Part shown: positions 52,444 through 61,939 of the stretch, piece by piece
Layout of the letters: each line of letters begins with the position of its first letter
How positions within the stretch are numbered: the stretch's first letter is position 1
Source: Wandonia sp964447015
GTDB lineage: Bacteria > Bacteroidota > Bacteroidia > Flavobacteriales_D > Crocinitomicaceae
Length of the DNA stretch: 64,000 nucleotides
Assembly (NCBI GenBank): GCA_964447015.1
Contig: CAYUQU010000001.1
Coordinates: 62,001 to 126,000, forward strand
Reading direction: 5' to 3'
Notes under the pieces: generated by a model
Seen by the model: only the letters and a program-made list of their open reading frames with translations
Database searches by the model: none
Told to the model about the DNA's origin: nothing
Translations under genes and position numbers: made by a program

Positions 52444-52462
52444 TACGGGTCAAAACGTTCAT

Positions 52463-52573
52463 GTGTGGTTTGTTTTGTGTGGTTTGGGTGCGTGGTTTGT
52501 TTTACGTGGTTTGTTTTGCGTGGTTTGTTTTGCGTGGTTTGTTTTGCGTGGTTTGTTTTGCGTGGTTTGTTTT
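52463..52573 (+). repeat. 14-bp tandem repeat (GCGTGGTTTGTTTT), about eight units up to the gap
   Basis: Units GTGTGGTTTGTTTT / GCGTGGTTTGTTTT run into the N gap and resume with GCGTGGTTTG directly after it, so the true array length is unknown. All three forward frames stay open only because the unit lacks stop codons. Confidence 0.9.
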
Positions 52574-52673
52574 NNNNNNNNNNNNNNNNNNNNNNNNNNN
52601 NNNNNNNNNNNNNNNNNNNNNNNNNNNNNNNNNNNNNNNNNNNNNNNNNNNNNNNNNNNNNNNNNNNNNNNNN
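52574..52673. other. Assembly gap of exactly 100 N
   Basis: One hundred consecutive N, a conventional scaffold-gap placeholder; it falls inside the 14-bp tandem repeat. Confidence 0.97.
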
Positions 52674-52682
52674 GCGTGGTTT

Positions 52683-52706
52683 GGGCGAATATGCAATTCG
52701 CCCCTA
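52683..52706. repeat. Fifth GGGCGAAT-ATTCGCCC palindrome, fused to the stop codon of the T9SS gene
   Basis: GGGCGAAT (52683-52690) and ATTCGCCC (52696-52703) surround a 5-nt loop. The repeat's conserved CCTAC edge supplies the complement of the TAG stop (52706-52704) of the minus-strand surface-protein gene. Confidence 0.85.
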
Positions 52707-55700
52707 CGTGCGTATGAAACGCACGGTTTTGCGGATTCCGTTGTTTTGCATAAATATGGTGTAACTGCCTTCGGACCAATTGTTGACGTTGATCGTGAAC
52801 GTGTTTAATCCTTTGGTTAATTCTCCGTTATTTACAACGGTGTAAACCAATTTGCCTGCTGCGTCAAAAATTTGAATGTCAACTGTTTGGTTTGCGGGCA
52901 TTATGACGCGTATGGTCAACTCATTGCTTACTGGGTTTGGGTAAGGAATTAATATAATTGCTTCTTCTTCGGCCATGTTACGGCAGAATTCATTGTTTGC
53001 GGGAACTTCGTCTATCAGTCCTGCTGGCAATACAATTCTACCTTCAACACAGATGTATTGATCGTTTATGTTTTCTGATTCTGCAGATTGATATGGACTT
53101 ACTGGGAAAAGATAAATCTCTTTCTCTCCTGCGCCCAATTCACCTTCCCAAGTTCCTTTACTCGGTGATGACTCGCTCATTCTCAAATACAAATCTGCTT
53201 GCGTAATGGTTGATGAACCCATATTCGTCAATTCTGCACCGAGGGTGATGTATCCATCTGGATTTGTATAGGTGAAAACTTGTGTAACCGCAAGATCTGT
53301 GCGCGCTTCGTAAATTACCAGATCCACTCGTACTGTATCACTACAACCAAAACTATTTGAAGCAATGAGTACTACACTTACTGTATCTCCAATATTATCC
53401 AACGGAAATGTAAGTTCAGGACTTTCATCAGTACCTGAGTAAAAACCTCCTATTTCCCACTCGTATGTTTCTGCACCTATGCTTTCGTTTTGGAAAACTG
53501 TGGGTGTACCTGCCAAAATCAAATTAGACCCTACACTAAAATCTGCACTTAGCGCGGGATTCGTCTCAATGTTGGAGATTTCTGTGAACTGACAGCCAAA
53601 ATCTGAAACGACTATCTGACGCACTTGCTGTGTACCTGGATTGGTAAATGAATGTGAAACTACATCTCCATTGACAGGATTATTTGCATTGAACTGCCAT
53701 GTCACAAAAGATACCGAACCGTCTGGTACTACTGAATTGTCTGTAAACACGGTTGGGAGTCCTGCACACGAAGGTGAGAAAAAATAATCGGGTTGCGGTT
53801 GTGCGTGAATCTTCAACGGTTGAGTGAGTTGCTGCACACAACCATTGTTTGCAGTGACTGTCAATATTACATTGAATGTCCCCGCAGTTATGTACAAACG
53901 CGAAGGGCTAAATTGCGATGATATCGCTCCACCGCCCAATTGCCACTGAGTAGAAGCGATCAAGTAAGGATCTTCTATCGTTGTAAGGTTAGTGAAATTC
54001 ACCGTTTGCCCTACACAAACTTCATTAAATGTAAATGCAACTTGAGGCGTTGGTAAGATACTCACTGTTTGAACAACTGTATCTCTACATCCATTCACGT
54101 CCTCAGCCATAAGCTCTACATCAAAATCACCAAAAGTTTCAAACACGTGCGCAGTAATTTCACCTGTTGCGGTGTTCTCACTTCCACTTGCAGGATCATC
54201 AAAATTCCACATCCAATTGGTGATAAATGGCAATGTCGACTGATTGCTGTAGAAATTAATCGGGTCAGACTGACAGACATTGGTTGTACTGAAGTCTATT
54301 ATCGGTTTTTGGAAAATTTCGACTACTTGATCACCTGTATTTTCACATCCTGCATCAGTAATTACAGTCAATTGCACAGTCACCTGGCCGTGGTTCACAT
54401 AAGTATGAGAACCTGTTTCGTCTGTCGAAGCTGTAGCATCTCCAAGATCCCACGACCAATCTATTATATTCGACCCATCTGTAGTAAAGCTATTGTCGAA
54501 ATAATTTAATTCTTCAAGCTGGCAATAAGATGGATCCATTCCTATTTGAACCACAGGTGCATCTCCAACTATCGTTACCAAAATATCATCTGTCGCCACG
54601 CATCCGTTGGCATTTTCCACTTCCACTGTATAGGTATCTGTAGTATTCACCACAATAGATGGTGTTGTTTCTCCCCCACCCCAAAGGTAAGACACGGTTT
54701 CTGCTGCTCCGCTAACCAAAGCGATTGAGTTCCCTGAGCATAAATTAATGTCTGGACCCAGCGAAACGATTGACGCAAAAGGATCTTCCTCAAAAAACAA
54801 CGCATCCGACACACGCTGACAACCATTCGTGTCTGTTATGGTTACGAAATAAGTGTCTTCGGTATTGATTGTGATGCTCTCAGTAGTTTCTCCTGTACTC
54901 CACAAATAATCGTAGTCTGCGCCAAGGTTGGCATTCCACACGATGTCCTCTCCTGGGCAAAACATCTGACTTGTTGGTTGATTAATTTGAGGATAAGTCA
55001 CTACAATGGTATCTGAAGAAGTAAAACCAAAGATGTCTACCACATCTACCCAATAGGTACCGCTTTCTGAAATGGTTATGTTTTCCCCTGTCTCACCTGT
55101 TGACCAGAGGTAAGAGGTGAAGCGACCTCCAGCGTGGAGGGTTGTGTCGCAAAAACCGTAATTAAATATATTAACACCAAGATTTACAGGTGGTGCATAC
55201 TTTGCAACAAAATAGCTAAATAGAACATCTTGTTCTTCTTGAAGAAGATTTCTATTGTATGTTAAAACTTCAGAGATACTTCCATTCCAATATCTACCAG
55301 CTATTAATCTGTCAGTACCTATTAGTAATTCATCAATTGGCAAAATTGAATTCGCTGAGGCACTCGCTAATTTAAATCTATTTAGAGGACTATAATTAAT
55401 AGATAAAATATTATTTATTTTTACGTTATTATTATAATAATTAGAAATATCAGCTCCGTAGAAGTTTGAAGAACCTTGATTAGCTATGAAGAAGAATTTT
55501 GATGAAACAGAACTAGAGGACAAGCCTTGATAACCTGAAAAACTTGGTGCATCAATACCCCAATTTGAAAAAATAAACATAGATCCAACCTCAAACTCAT
55601 CATTTAAAATCAAATAGTCATCTATTCCATCAAATCTTATTGTATTATTTATAATATTTAAATTATACTCTAAGCTTGGTTGAGAACCAATAGTTAATTG

Positions 55701-56135
55701 TGAAGCATTATGATTCATACCTGAAAGATCGCCCCATTCCTCAACTTGGTTAGAGTTTAGAACTAAATTAGAATCTGCACTAAGCCATAAATTACATCCA
55801 TTAATAATGGTAGGTTTAAAAATTCTAAATGAATTCATTACTGACCATTGAGCATCAGAACTAATCCTCCAAAGATATTCATCGCCCCAAATTAAATCAT
55901 CAAAATACACTGAAGTACTAAAAACTTGTTCCGTATAGAATGGCACAAACGGATTTACTGCTTGATATATTTCAAAAGTAAACTCATTCTGCCCAGGTAA
56001 ACTATCCCAAACAAAAACTACAGCACTATCTCTTAAAATTGCATTATTATGAGGAAAGTTTAAAGTAGGCTCTTGACTATTTACATTCGGAATAAATAAT
56101 AAAAATAAAAATACAGTAATAGCTCTATTAATCAT
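52704..56135 (-). CDS. Large T9SS-secreted surface protein with LamG-like and PKD-type domains
   Basis: The 1143-aa protein has a signal peptide (ending NVNSQ), a LamG/concanavalin-like region (about 110-315, INGCNLWLSADSN ... YLILNDE ... SYFVAKYAPP), three gliding-motility-type SYLWSTGE/TYxVxVxDxxGC repeats (about 320-520), several PKD-type domains (about 525-900), a CARDB-like stretch (about 950-1060) and a T9SS type A sorting domain (YPNPVSNELTIRV to FIRT). It should be exported and surface-attached. Base composition changes sharply near 55140: the signal peptide and LamG part are very AT-rich, and the rest is not. The stop codon lies in a REP palindrome. Confidence 0.88.
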   Translation of the reverse strand: MINRAITVFLFLLFIPNVNSQEPTLNFPHNNAILRDSAVVFVWDSLPGQNEFTFEIYQAVNPFVPFYTEQVFSTSVYFDDLIWGDEYLWRISSDAQWSVMNSFRIFKPTIINGCNLWLSADSNLVLNSNQVEEWGDLSGMNHNASQLTIGSQPSLEYNLNIINNTIRFDGIDDYLILNDEFEVGSMFIFSNWGIDAPSFSGYQGLSSSSVSSKFFFIANQGSSNFYGADISNYYNNNVKINNILSINYSPLNRFKLASASANSILPIDELLIGTDRLIAGRYWNGSISEVLTYNRNLLQEEQDVLFSYFVAKYAPPVNLGVNIFNYGFCDTTLHAGGRFTSYLWSTGETGENITISESGTYWVDVVDIFGFTSSDTIVVTYPQINQPTSQMFCPGEDIVWNANLGADYDYLWSTGETTESITINTEDTYFVTITDTNGCQRVSDALFFEEDPFASIVSLGPDINLCSGNSIALVSGAAETVSYLWGGGETTPSIVVNTTDTYTVEVENANGCVATDDILVTIVGDAPVVQIGMDPSYCQLEELNYFDNSFTTDGSNIIDWSWDLGDATASTDETGSHTYVNHGQVTVQLTVITDAGCENTGDQVVEIFQKPIIDFSTTNVCQSDPINFYSNQSTLPFITNWMWNFDDPASGSENTATGEITAHVFETFGDFDVELMAEDVNGCRDTVVQTVSILPTPQVAFTFNEVCVGQTVNFTNLTTIEDPYLIASTQWQLGGGAISSQFSPSRLYITAGTFNVILTVTANNGCVQQLTQPLKIHAQPQPDYFFSPSCAGLPTVFTDNSVVPDGSVSFVTWQFNANNPVNGDVVSHSFTNPGTQQVRQIVVSDFGCQFTEISNIETNPALSADFSVGSNLILAGTPTVFQNESIGAETYEWEIGGFYSGTDESPELTFPLDNIGDTVSVVLIASNSFGCSDTVRVDLVIYEARTDLAVTQVFTYTNPDGYITLGAELTNMGSSTITQADLYLRMSESSPSKGTWEGELGAGEKEIYLFPVSPYQSAESENINDQYICVEGRIVLPAGLIDEVPANNEFCRNMAEEEAIILIPYPNPVSNELTIRVIMPANQTVDIQIFDAAGKLVYTVVNNGELTKGLNTFTINVNNWSEGSYTIFMQNNGIRKTVRFIRT

Positions 56136-56284
56136 TTCATATTTAAAAATAATAAATCTAAGATAGTGATAATTTTCAACAGTTTAAATTAATATAATCT
56201 ATATTTCATGTGGCCTAATGAATTATCAAATATAACCAAATCATTATAAAATATATTATATTCGTGATTTGATAAAATACAAAT

Positions 56285-57547
56285 TTGAATACTCAAAAAT
56301 CAATTGTTGTTTCTAATCTCTCAAAAAAGTATACTATTGGGAGTAAAAAAAGTGCTTCTTTAAGAGATTCTTTAGTAGATAAACTGAAATTTAAGCACCA
56401 CAACTCAGAAGAATTTTGGGCGATTAAAAATATCACTTTTGAAGTAAATCAAGGTGATGTCATTGGGATTGTAGGAAAAAATGGTGCTGGTAAAAGCACT
56501 CTACTAAAATTGTTGTCCCAAATTACTAAACCTACAGAAGGCCGAATTGAAATCAATGGTCGTGTAGCTTCTTTGTTAGAGGTAGGAACAGGCTTTCACC
56601 CTGAATTAACTGGCCGCGAAAACATTTTTTTAAATGGCACCATATTGGGCATGACCCGAAAAGAGGTGAAATCCAAATTTAGTGAAATTGTTGCTTTTTC
56701 TGGCGTAGAAAAATTCATTGATACACCCGTAAAACATTATTCTTCTGGAATGTATGTTAGACTGGCGTTCGCTGTTGCGGCACATTTAGAACCTGAAATT
56801 TTGATTATTGATGAAGTCTTGGCTGTTGGTGACGCTGAGTTCCAAAAGAAATGTTTAGGCAAGATGAAAGATGTATCTAAACAAGGTCGTACAGTATTGT
56901 TTGTTAGCCACAATATGGCTGCTATTTCAACTCTTTGTAATAAAGGTATTTTCATTGCAAATGGTGCAATAGTACATCAAGGCCCAATAGACGAAATTAT
57001 TCAAGCATATTCAAAATATAATCAAGAAATAGCGAATTCTTTCTCAGTAGGAAATGGAATAATTGATATTTCAAGTCATTCGAATAAAAAATATAATTCA
57101 AGCTATGGAATTCAAACTCTCAAACTTTACTGTAATGGAAAATTGAGTAATCAAATGTTTAGTGGATGTGAAATGAAATTGGATTTTCAAGTAATTGAAG
57201 AAACTGTAAATAACAACCCGATTGTAGGATTTGTGATTAAAGATGAAGAAGGAATACCTGTGATAGGAATTAACAATAAACATACTGGTCATTTATTTAA
57301 AAATAATTCATTGATTGAAGGTACATTGTCTATAGTAATTCCAAGTTTTCCATTATTTAAAGAAGGTTATTACAGTATAGATTTATATTGGGGAGCTAAT
57401 GAGGATGTGTACGATATAATACTTGACGCTTGTGTTTTTAAGTTGGACATTGCAGACATATACAATAGTGCGCATATATTAGATAAGAACTTGAATCAAG
57501 TTATAGTTCCTAATGCAGTATTTAAATTAGAAAACTCTATCCAATGA
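56285..57547 (+). CDS. Polysaccharide ABC exporter ATPase, Wzt type
   Basis: The 420-aa protein has an ABC ATPase domain (residues about 1-250): Walker A GKNGAGKST, the Wzt/TagH-type LEVGTGFHPELTGRENI and signature HYSSGMYVRLAFA, Walker B ILIIDEVLAVGD, and H-loop VSHN. A C-terminal Wzt-like beta domain (about 270-415) would recognise the glycan end. It energises export of a lipid-linked O-antigen-like glycan. The start is TTG 56285. The permease (Wzm) gene is not adjacent in this window. The stop overlaps the next start (ATGA). Confidence 0.9.
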   Translation: MNTQKSIVVSNLSKKYTIGSKKSASLRDSLVDKLKFKHHNSEEFWAIKNITFEVNQGDVIGIVGKNGAGKSTLLKLLSQITKPTEGRIEINGRVASLLEVGTGFHPELTGRENIFLNGTILGMTRKEVKSKFSEIVAFSGVEKFIDTPVKHYSSGMYVRLAFAVAAHLEPEILIIDEVLAVGDAEFQKKCLGKMKDVSKQGRTVLFVSHNMAAISTLCNKGIFIANGAIVHQGPIDEIIQAYSKYNQEIANSFSVGNGIIDISSHSNKKYNSSYGIQTLKLYCNGKLSNQMFSGCEMKLDFQVIEETVNNNPIVGFVIKDEEGIPVIGINNKHTGHLFKNNSLIEGTLSIVIPSFPLFKEGYYSIDLYWGANEDVYDIILDACVFKLDIADIYNSAHILDKNLNQVIVPNAVFKLENSIQ

Positions 57548-58224
57548 TACAAAGAATCATATCAAAAGCGTCTATTCTTAAAACTTTAATTAGAGAGAGG
57601 AGATTTAATCAACTAAGACGTAAATACGATGATTATACAATGATTCCACTTAAATCATTTATTAATAATCTTGAACTTATTTATCGATATAGACATCTAG
57701 AAGGTGCAGTGGTAGAATGTGGTGTATGGAGAGGTGGTATGATTGCTTCCATGGCTGAAGTACTTAAAGACACCCATAATTACTACTTGTTTGACAGTTT
57801 TGAAGGCTTACCTAAGGCACAAGAAATTGATGGAGATTCAGCTATTGAGTGGCAAAATGATACAGAAAGCAATTTTTATTTTGACAATTGTAAAGCTGAA
57901 GAACATTTTGCTCAAGAAGCTATGAAATTAGCCAAAATCAAAAACTACAACACTGTTAAAGGGTGGTTTTCAGAAACATTACCTAGTTACAACTTTAACG
58001 AAGAAATTGCAATTTTAAGACTTGATGGAGATTGGTATGAATCAACAATGGATTGTTTAACCCACTTATATGATAAAGTCAAAGTAGGTGGTGTAATTAT
58101 TTTTGATGACTACCACATGTGGGACGGATGTTCTAAAGCTGTACATGATTATTTATCCATGCAAAAATCATCTTCAAAGATTTGTCAGTTTAACAACGAT
58201 GTTTCTTACATTATAAAAAAATAA
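57544..58224 (+). CDS. TylF/MycF-type O-methyltransferase
   Basis: The 226-aa protein fits the TylF family: GAVVECGVWRGGMIASMAEVL (SAM-binding), YLFDSFEGLPKAQEIDG, LRLDGDWYESTMDCLTHLYDKV and VIIFDDYHMW (metal-binding Asp pair). Such enzymes methylate sugar hydroxyls, here probably in the exported glycan (inference). The start overlaps the Wzt stop, and the next gene begins directly after the TAA stop. Confidence 0.88.
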   Translation: MIQRIISKASILKTLIRERRFNQLRRKYDDYTMIPLKSFINNLELIYRYRHLEGAVVECGVWRGGMIASMAEVLKDTHNYYLFDSFEGLPKAQEIDGDSAIEWQNDTESNFYFDNCKAEEHFAQEAMKLAKIKNYNTVKGWFSETLPSYNFNEEIAILRLDGDWYESTMDCLTHLYDKVKVGGVIIFDDYHMWDGCSKAVHDYLSMQKSSSKICQFNNDVSYIIKK

Positions 58225-59166
58225 ATGGAAGAAAAAACTACGTTATATTGTCCACTTTGCAAAGATTGTAGACCAGTTTTGTTTGATACATTTGGACGAG
58301 AAGAAATAATTCACGCATATAGTAATATAGGGTTAGAAGTAAGTGATTATTTTGAATCGTATAACACAATTGAAATTTACTCATGTCAAAAAACAAATTA
58401 TAGATTTTATCATCCAAAAGAGGTGATTGGCGATGCGAAATTTTACGAACACCTTAACCAAGTAATAGGTTCAGAAAACTATTACTTTGAAGACAAATGG
58501 GAATACCAAATTGCAAAAAATGCGATAGCAAAACACAACGTCAACACTATACTAGACATTGGTTGTGGAGGAGGGGAGTTTCTCCAATATTTTACTGCTG
58601 ATTATGAAGTTGTGGGCATAGAATATAATGAAAAAGCATTGGAGTTACTGCGAAGTAAAGGAATTACTCATTATAAAATAATGATTGAAGAATTTAGCGA
58701 AGCCGAAGAAAACCAAAATAAATTTGATGTTATAACGGCTTTCCAAGTACTTGAACATATTTATGATGCAAATTCATTTATCTCAGCCATTCTGAAATGT
58801 TTAAAACCAGGTGGTTTGTTAATATTTGGCACACCAAATAACACACCTTACATCTATGGGCATGACCGCCTTCATCCGCTCAATTTACCACCTCATCACA
58901 TGGGACTGTGGAACTATAAAAGTTTGAGAAAATTAGAATTAATTTTCCCAATAGATACTTTATCGACTAAAATTGAACCGTATAACTCTGTTGATTTAGA
59001 ACGACTAGTTTTTTATCTTTCCCAAAAAAAACTTGGCCTCAAATGGGGTGAGAAAATATATTTTAGAGTTTTTAAAAAGTTACCTCCTTTACTCAAAACC
59101 TTTGCTTTTTTGTTTCGTAAACGAAATCGAAATGTTATTTCAATTTATAAAAAAAGAGCCTTATGA
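58225..59166 (+). CDS. Class I SAM methyltransferase, with N-terminal zinc-finger-like motif
   Basis: The 313-aa protein starts with CPLCKDC, as in methyltransferases of cell-surface sugar pathways, then a Methyltransf_23-type core (about 105-220): ILDIGCGGGEFLQYF, ITAFQVLEHI, LKPGGLLIFGTPN. Its C-terminal 70 residues are basic and hydrophobic. The target in the glycan is unknown. It overlaps the next gene by ATGA. Confidence 0.85.
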   Translation: MEEKTTLYCPLCKDCRPVLFDTFGREEIIHAYSNIGLEVSDYFESYNTIEIYSCQKTNYRFYHPKEVIGDAKFYEHLNQVIGSENYYFEDKWEYQIAKNAIAKHNVNTILDIGCGGGEFLQYFTADYEVVGIEYNEKALELLRSKGITHYKIMIEEFSEAEENQNKFDVITAFQVLEHIYDANSFISAILKCLKPGGLLIFGTPNNTPYIYGHDRLHPLNLPPHHMGLWNYKSLRKLELIFPIDTLSTKIEPYNSVDLERLVFYLSQKKLGLKWGEKIYFRVFKKLPPLLKTFAFLFRKRNRNVISIYKKRAL

Positions 59167-59864
59167 TTCACATCGACTTTAATCCTCATATTCGACATCC
59201 TTATTATTTCTTGAGAGGTGATCTGTTTAACGCCATAAACAAACACAAATCTTACATGACAGGCAGGATGATGGATTTTGGATGCGGATCTAAACCATAT
59301 AAATCACTTTTTAATGTGTCGGAATACATCGGACTTGATTATAATGGAGAAGGACATCCACATGACAATGAGGATATTGATCATTTTTATGATGGTAAAA
59401 AAATTCCATATGAAGACAACTACTTTGACTCTATATTTAGTACAGAAGTTTTTGAGCATGTTTTTAACTTGGAAGAAATATTAATTGAATTAAACAGAGT
59501 ACTAAAACCTGGCGGAAAACTATTATTCACATGCCCCTTTTCTTGGATAGAACATGAAGCACCTAATGATTATGCTAGGTATACTCGATTTGCTTTGAAA
59601 AACATGATGGAAAAAGCAGGTTTTAAAGTGATTGTAGAGGAAAAAACAGGTGATTATATTTCAACAATGACTCAATTGAAAGTATTTTACAATTGCTATT
59701 ACTTACTTCCAAAATTATGGTTGTATAAAGTCCCCATTATTAAAAATATATTATATCACTTTTTTGTAACAAAAAATAACTTAATTGGACTTTTAAAACA
59801 ACGTGTTTTGCCTAATTCAAAAGATTTGTATTTAAATAATGTATTTATCATTGAAAAAAAATAA
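59163..59864 (+). CDS. Class I SAM methyltransferase (Methyltransf_11 type)
   Basis: The 233-aa protein has MMDFGCGSKPYKSLF (motif I), YFDSIFSTEVFEHVFNLEEI and LKPGGKLLFTCPF (post motif). It also contains a family-typical HEAPNDYARYTRFAL segment found in polysaccharide-cluster methyltransferases. It overlaps its upstream neighbour by 4 nt and the glycosyltransferase downstream by 26 nt, all within one operon. Confidence 0.87.
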   Translation: MIHIDFNPHIRHPYYFLRGDLFNAINKHKSYMTGRMMDFGCGSKPYKSLFNVSEYIGLDYNGEGHPHDNEDIDHFYDGKKIPYEDNYFDSIFSTEVFEHVFNLEEILIELNRVLKPGGKLLFTCPFSWIEHEAPNDYARYTRFALKNMMEKAGFKVIVEEKTGDYISTMTQLKVFYNCYYLLPKLWLYKVPIIKNILYHFFVTKNNLIGLLKQRVLPNSKDLYLNNVFIIEKK

Positions 59865-60990
59865 CTCTTCTAAAATATTGTTTATTACTCCGTATGGAGG
59901 ACTTACTGGTTCCGAAATGATGCTTTGGTATTTGGCTAATCAATTAACCAAAGAAAATGTCGATTGTTCTATGTTTTGTTGCAAAAACGGTGAACTTCTT
60001 CGTCAAAAAAATGCATTTAAATGTGCTTTTCATGAAATAAAATATTCCTTATTCTATCGAATATGGAATAAGCTTAGTCAAAAACTAACAGGATATTCGT
60101 TACAAGAAAAAGCTTTACTGAAATTTCATAAAAAAACACAATCTACATTTTGGTACATCAATACAGCAGTACTTCCTTGGGTTGCAAAATTAGCTCATAA
60201 AAAAGGTATCCCATATGCTATTCATTACCATGAATTACCAACAGTGTATTCCTATATTCAACAATTGGATTGGAACGCCATGAATAAAAATGCTCAATTC
60301 TTTGTAGCATGCTCTTCAATCGTTAAAAAGAGAATGATTCAATCTGGAATAAGCCAACCAATCGAAATTGTTCATGAATGTATTAGCCATGAACGAATTA
60401 AAACCACTAAAGATCCTGATTCATTAAAACTACAATTGAATATACCAAGAGATGCGTTTGTTTGGTTAATGTCTGGTACAGCAGATGTACGAAAAGGTGT
60501 AGATTTTGTCCCAGATGTGATGGAAATTCTTTCTGAAGATGATTATTTTGTATGGGTTGGTGTTTCTCAAAAAACTGGGTTATCTACCTATGTCGAAAAT
60601 AGAGCAAAAAATGAATTTAATAACCGATTATTATTTACAGGTCAACAAAAGGATGCGTATTACGATTTTTTGAATATGTGTGATGCATTTGTGTTGACTT
60701 CAAGGGAAGACCCATTCCCTCTTGTTATGATAGAAGCCGCGGCTCTTGGAAAACCAATAATTGCTTTCGAATCAGGAGGTGTTACTGAGTTTTTACAAGA
60801 TGGGATGGGGCTTATAGTCAGAGAAAAAAATGCTCATTTATTAGCTGAAAAAATGAACTCATATAAACAGAATCAATTTAAAATATATAAGCCTGAAGTA
60901 AGTACATTGCACTCCAAAAATTTCGATGTTTCTATTATTTCAGTTCATTGGATTGAAAATGTTTTTAAAAAGTATATTTCAATCAACTAA
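59839..60990 (+). CDS. GT4 family glycosyltransferase
   Basis: The 383-aa protein has a GT-B fold with the GT4 C-terminal signature TSREDPFPLVMIEAAALGKP (E-x7-E, about residues 289-308) and ESGGVTEFLQDG. The N-terminal half (ITPYGGLTGSEMMLWYLANQL) fits acceptor binding. A retaining transfer in building the exported glycan is likely. The ATG overlaps the methyltransferase's 3' end by 26 nt. A 136-bp gap without features follows. Confidence 0.9.
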   Translation: MYLSLKKNNSSKILFITPYGGLTGSEMMLWYLANQLTKENVDCSMFCCKNGELLRQKNAFKCAFHEIKYSLFYRIWNKLSQKLTGYSLQEKALLKFHKKTQSTFWYINTAVLPWVAKLAHKKGIPYAIHYHELPTVYSYIQQLDWNAMNKNAQFFVACSSIVKKRMIQSGISQPIEIVHECISHERIKTTKDPDSLKLQLNIPRDAFVWLMSGTADVRKGVDFVPDVMEILSEDDYFVWVGVSQKTGLSTYVENRAKNEFNNRLLFTGQQKDAYYDFLNMCDAFVLTSREDPFPLVMIEAAALGKPIIAFESGGVTEFLQDGMGLIVREKNAHLLAEKMNSYKQNQFKIYKPEVSTLHSKNFDVSIISVHWIENVFKKYISIN

Positions 60991-61126
60991 ACTACTACCA
61001 CTTTCCAATAATCCATAACCATACTTCTGTACGTTTATAATAGCTTCATAGAAAGTAGTCTGCGTCTAAATTATTTGTAATTTTGAACATGTTTACTGCA
61101 CTGCTCTTAACATTTGAACAAATACT

Positions 61127-61927
61127 GTGACAAAAGTTTCAATCATAATTGTTAATTACAACACATTTGAACTTACGTCCAAGTGTATTGAATCAGTATA
61201 TACTTTCACCAAACTAGTTGATTTTGAGGTAATAGTTGTGGACAACGCATCAATAGATTCTGATCCCAATGAGTTTTTAGTTCAATTCCCTAAAATAAAA
61301 TTGGTTAAAAGCGATGAAAACGTAGGCTTTGCAAAAGGCAATAACTTAGGTATTTCACAAGCTAAAGGCGAAGTAATTTTGTTATTGAACAGTGACACCG
61401 AGTTAACTGATGATTCCATTTCTATAGCTTATCAAGATTTACAAACCAAATCAAAATGTGGTGTTGTAACTGGAAAACTTATGTACCCAGATGGCAGAAT
61501 ACAGCACAATTGTCAGGCTTTTCCATCAATAGGTAAACAAATATTAGAACGCACACGGTTCCATAAGTTTCTTTCCAGTACTCAAAAAAGTAAACGTTTA
61601 CAAGGTTTTTATTTTGATTATTCAAAATCAGGCAATCCAGATTGGGTATGGGGTACTTTTTTTATGTTTCGTAAATCTTTGTTGAATGAATTTCCATTTA
61701 CAAAACTACCAGAAACATATTTCATGTATATGGAAGACATGGAGTGGTGCATGGAAATACGGAAAAGAGGCTATACAATACATTATAATCCTACTATTTC
61801 TGTTATTCATCACATGGGTGGAAGTTCTGGCAATTCCAGCAAACTAATTCAAATACATTATTTAGATTTCATTCAGCGCTATTATCCATCACTTACATAT
61901 GTTGTTTTAAAAAAATTATACCGTTAA
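61127..61927 (+). CDS. GT2 family glycosyltransferase, rhamnosyltransferase-like
   Basis: The 266-aa protein has a GT-A domain: VSIIIVNYNTFELTSKCIES, VVDNASIDSDPN, NVGFAKGNNLGI and LLLNSDTEL (DxD-like NSD), then WVWGTFFMFRKS and YMEDMEWCMEIRKRGY (catalytic ED). This profile is that of WbbL-like rhamnosyltransferases. The start is GTG 61127; no ATG lies before the conserved strand. It begins a second transcription block after the 136-bp gap. Confidence 0.9.
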   Translation: MTKVSIIIVNYNTFELTSKCIESVYTFTKLVDFEVIVVDNASIDSDPNEFLVQFPKIKLVKSDENVGFAKGNNLGISQAKGEVILLLNSDTELTDDSISIAYQDLQTKSKCGVVTGKLMYPDGRIQHNCQAFPSIGKQILERTRFHKFLSSTQKSKRLQGFYFDYSKSGNPDWVWGTFFMFRKSLLNEFPFTKLPETYFMYMEDMEWCMEIRKRGYTIHYNPTISVIHHMGGSSGNSSKLIQIHYLDFIQRYYPSLTYVVLKKLYR

Positions 61928-61939
61928 AACATTGCTATT

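Noticed and set aside
52463..52573. CRISPR array
   Set aside because: The units are 14 bp and directly adjacent with no unique spacers, and no cas genes are present.
52348..52808. Several open frames on both strands across the N gap
   Set aside because: They are open only because the 14-bp tandem unit and the N run contain no stop codons; codon use is meaningless and all frames are open at once.
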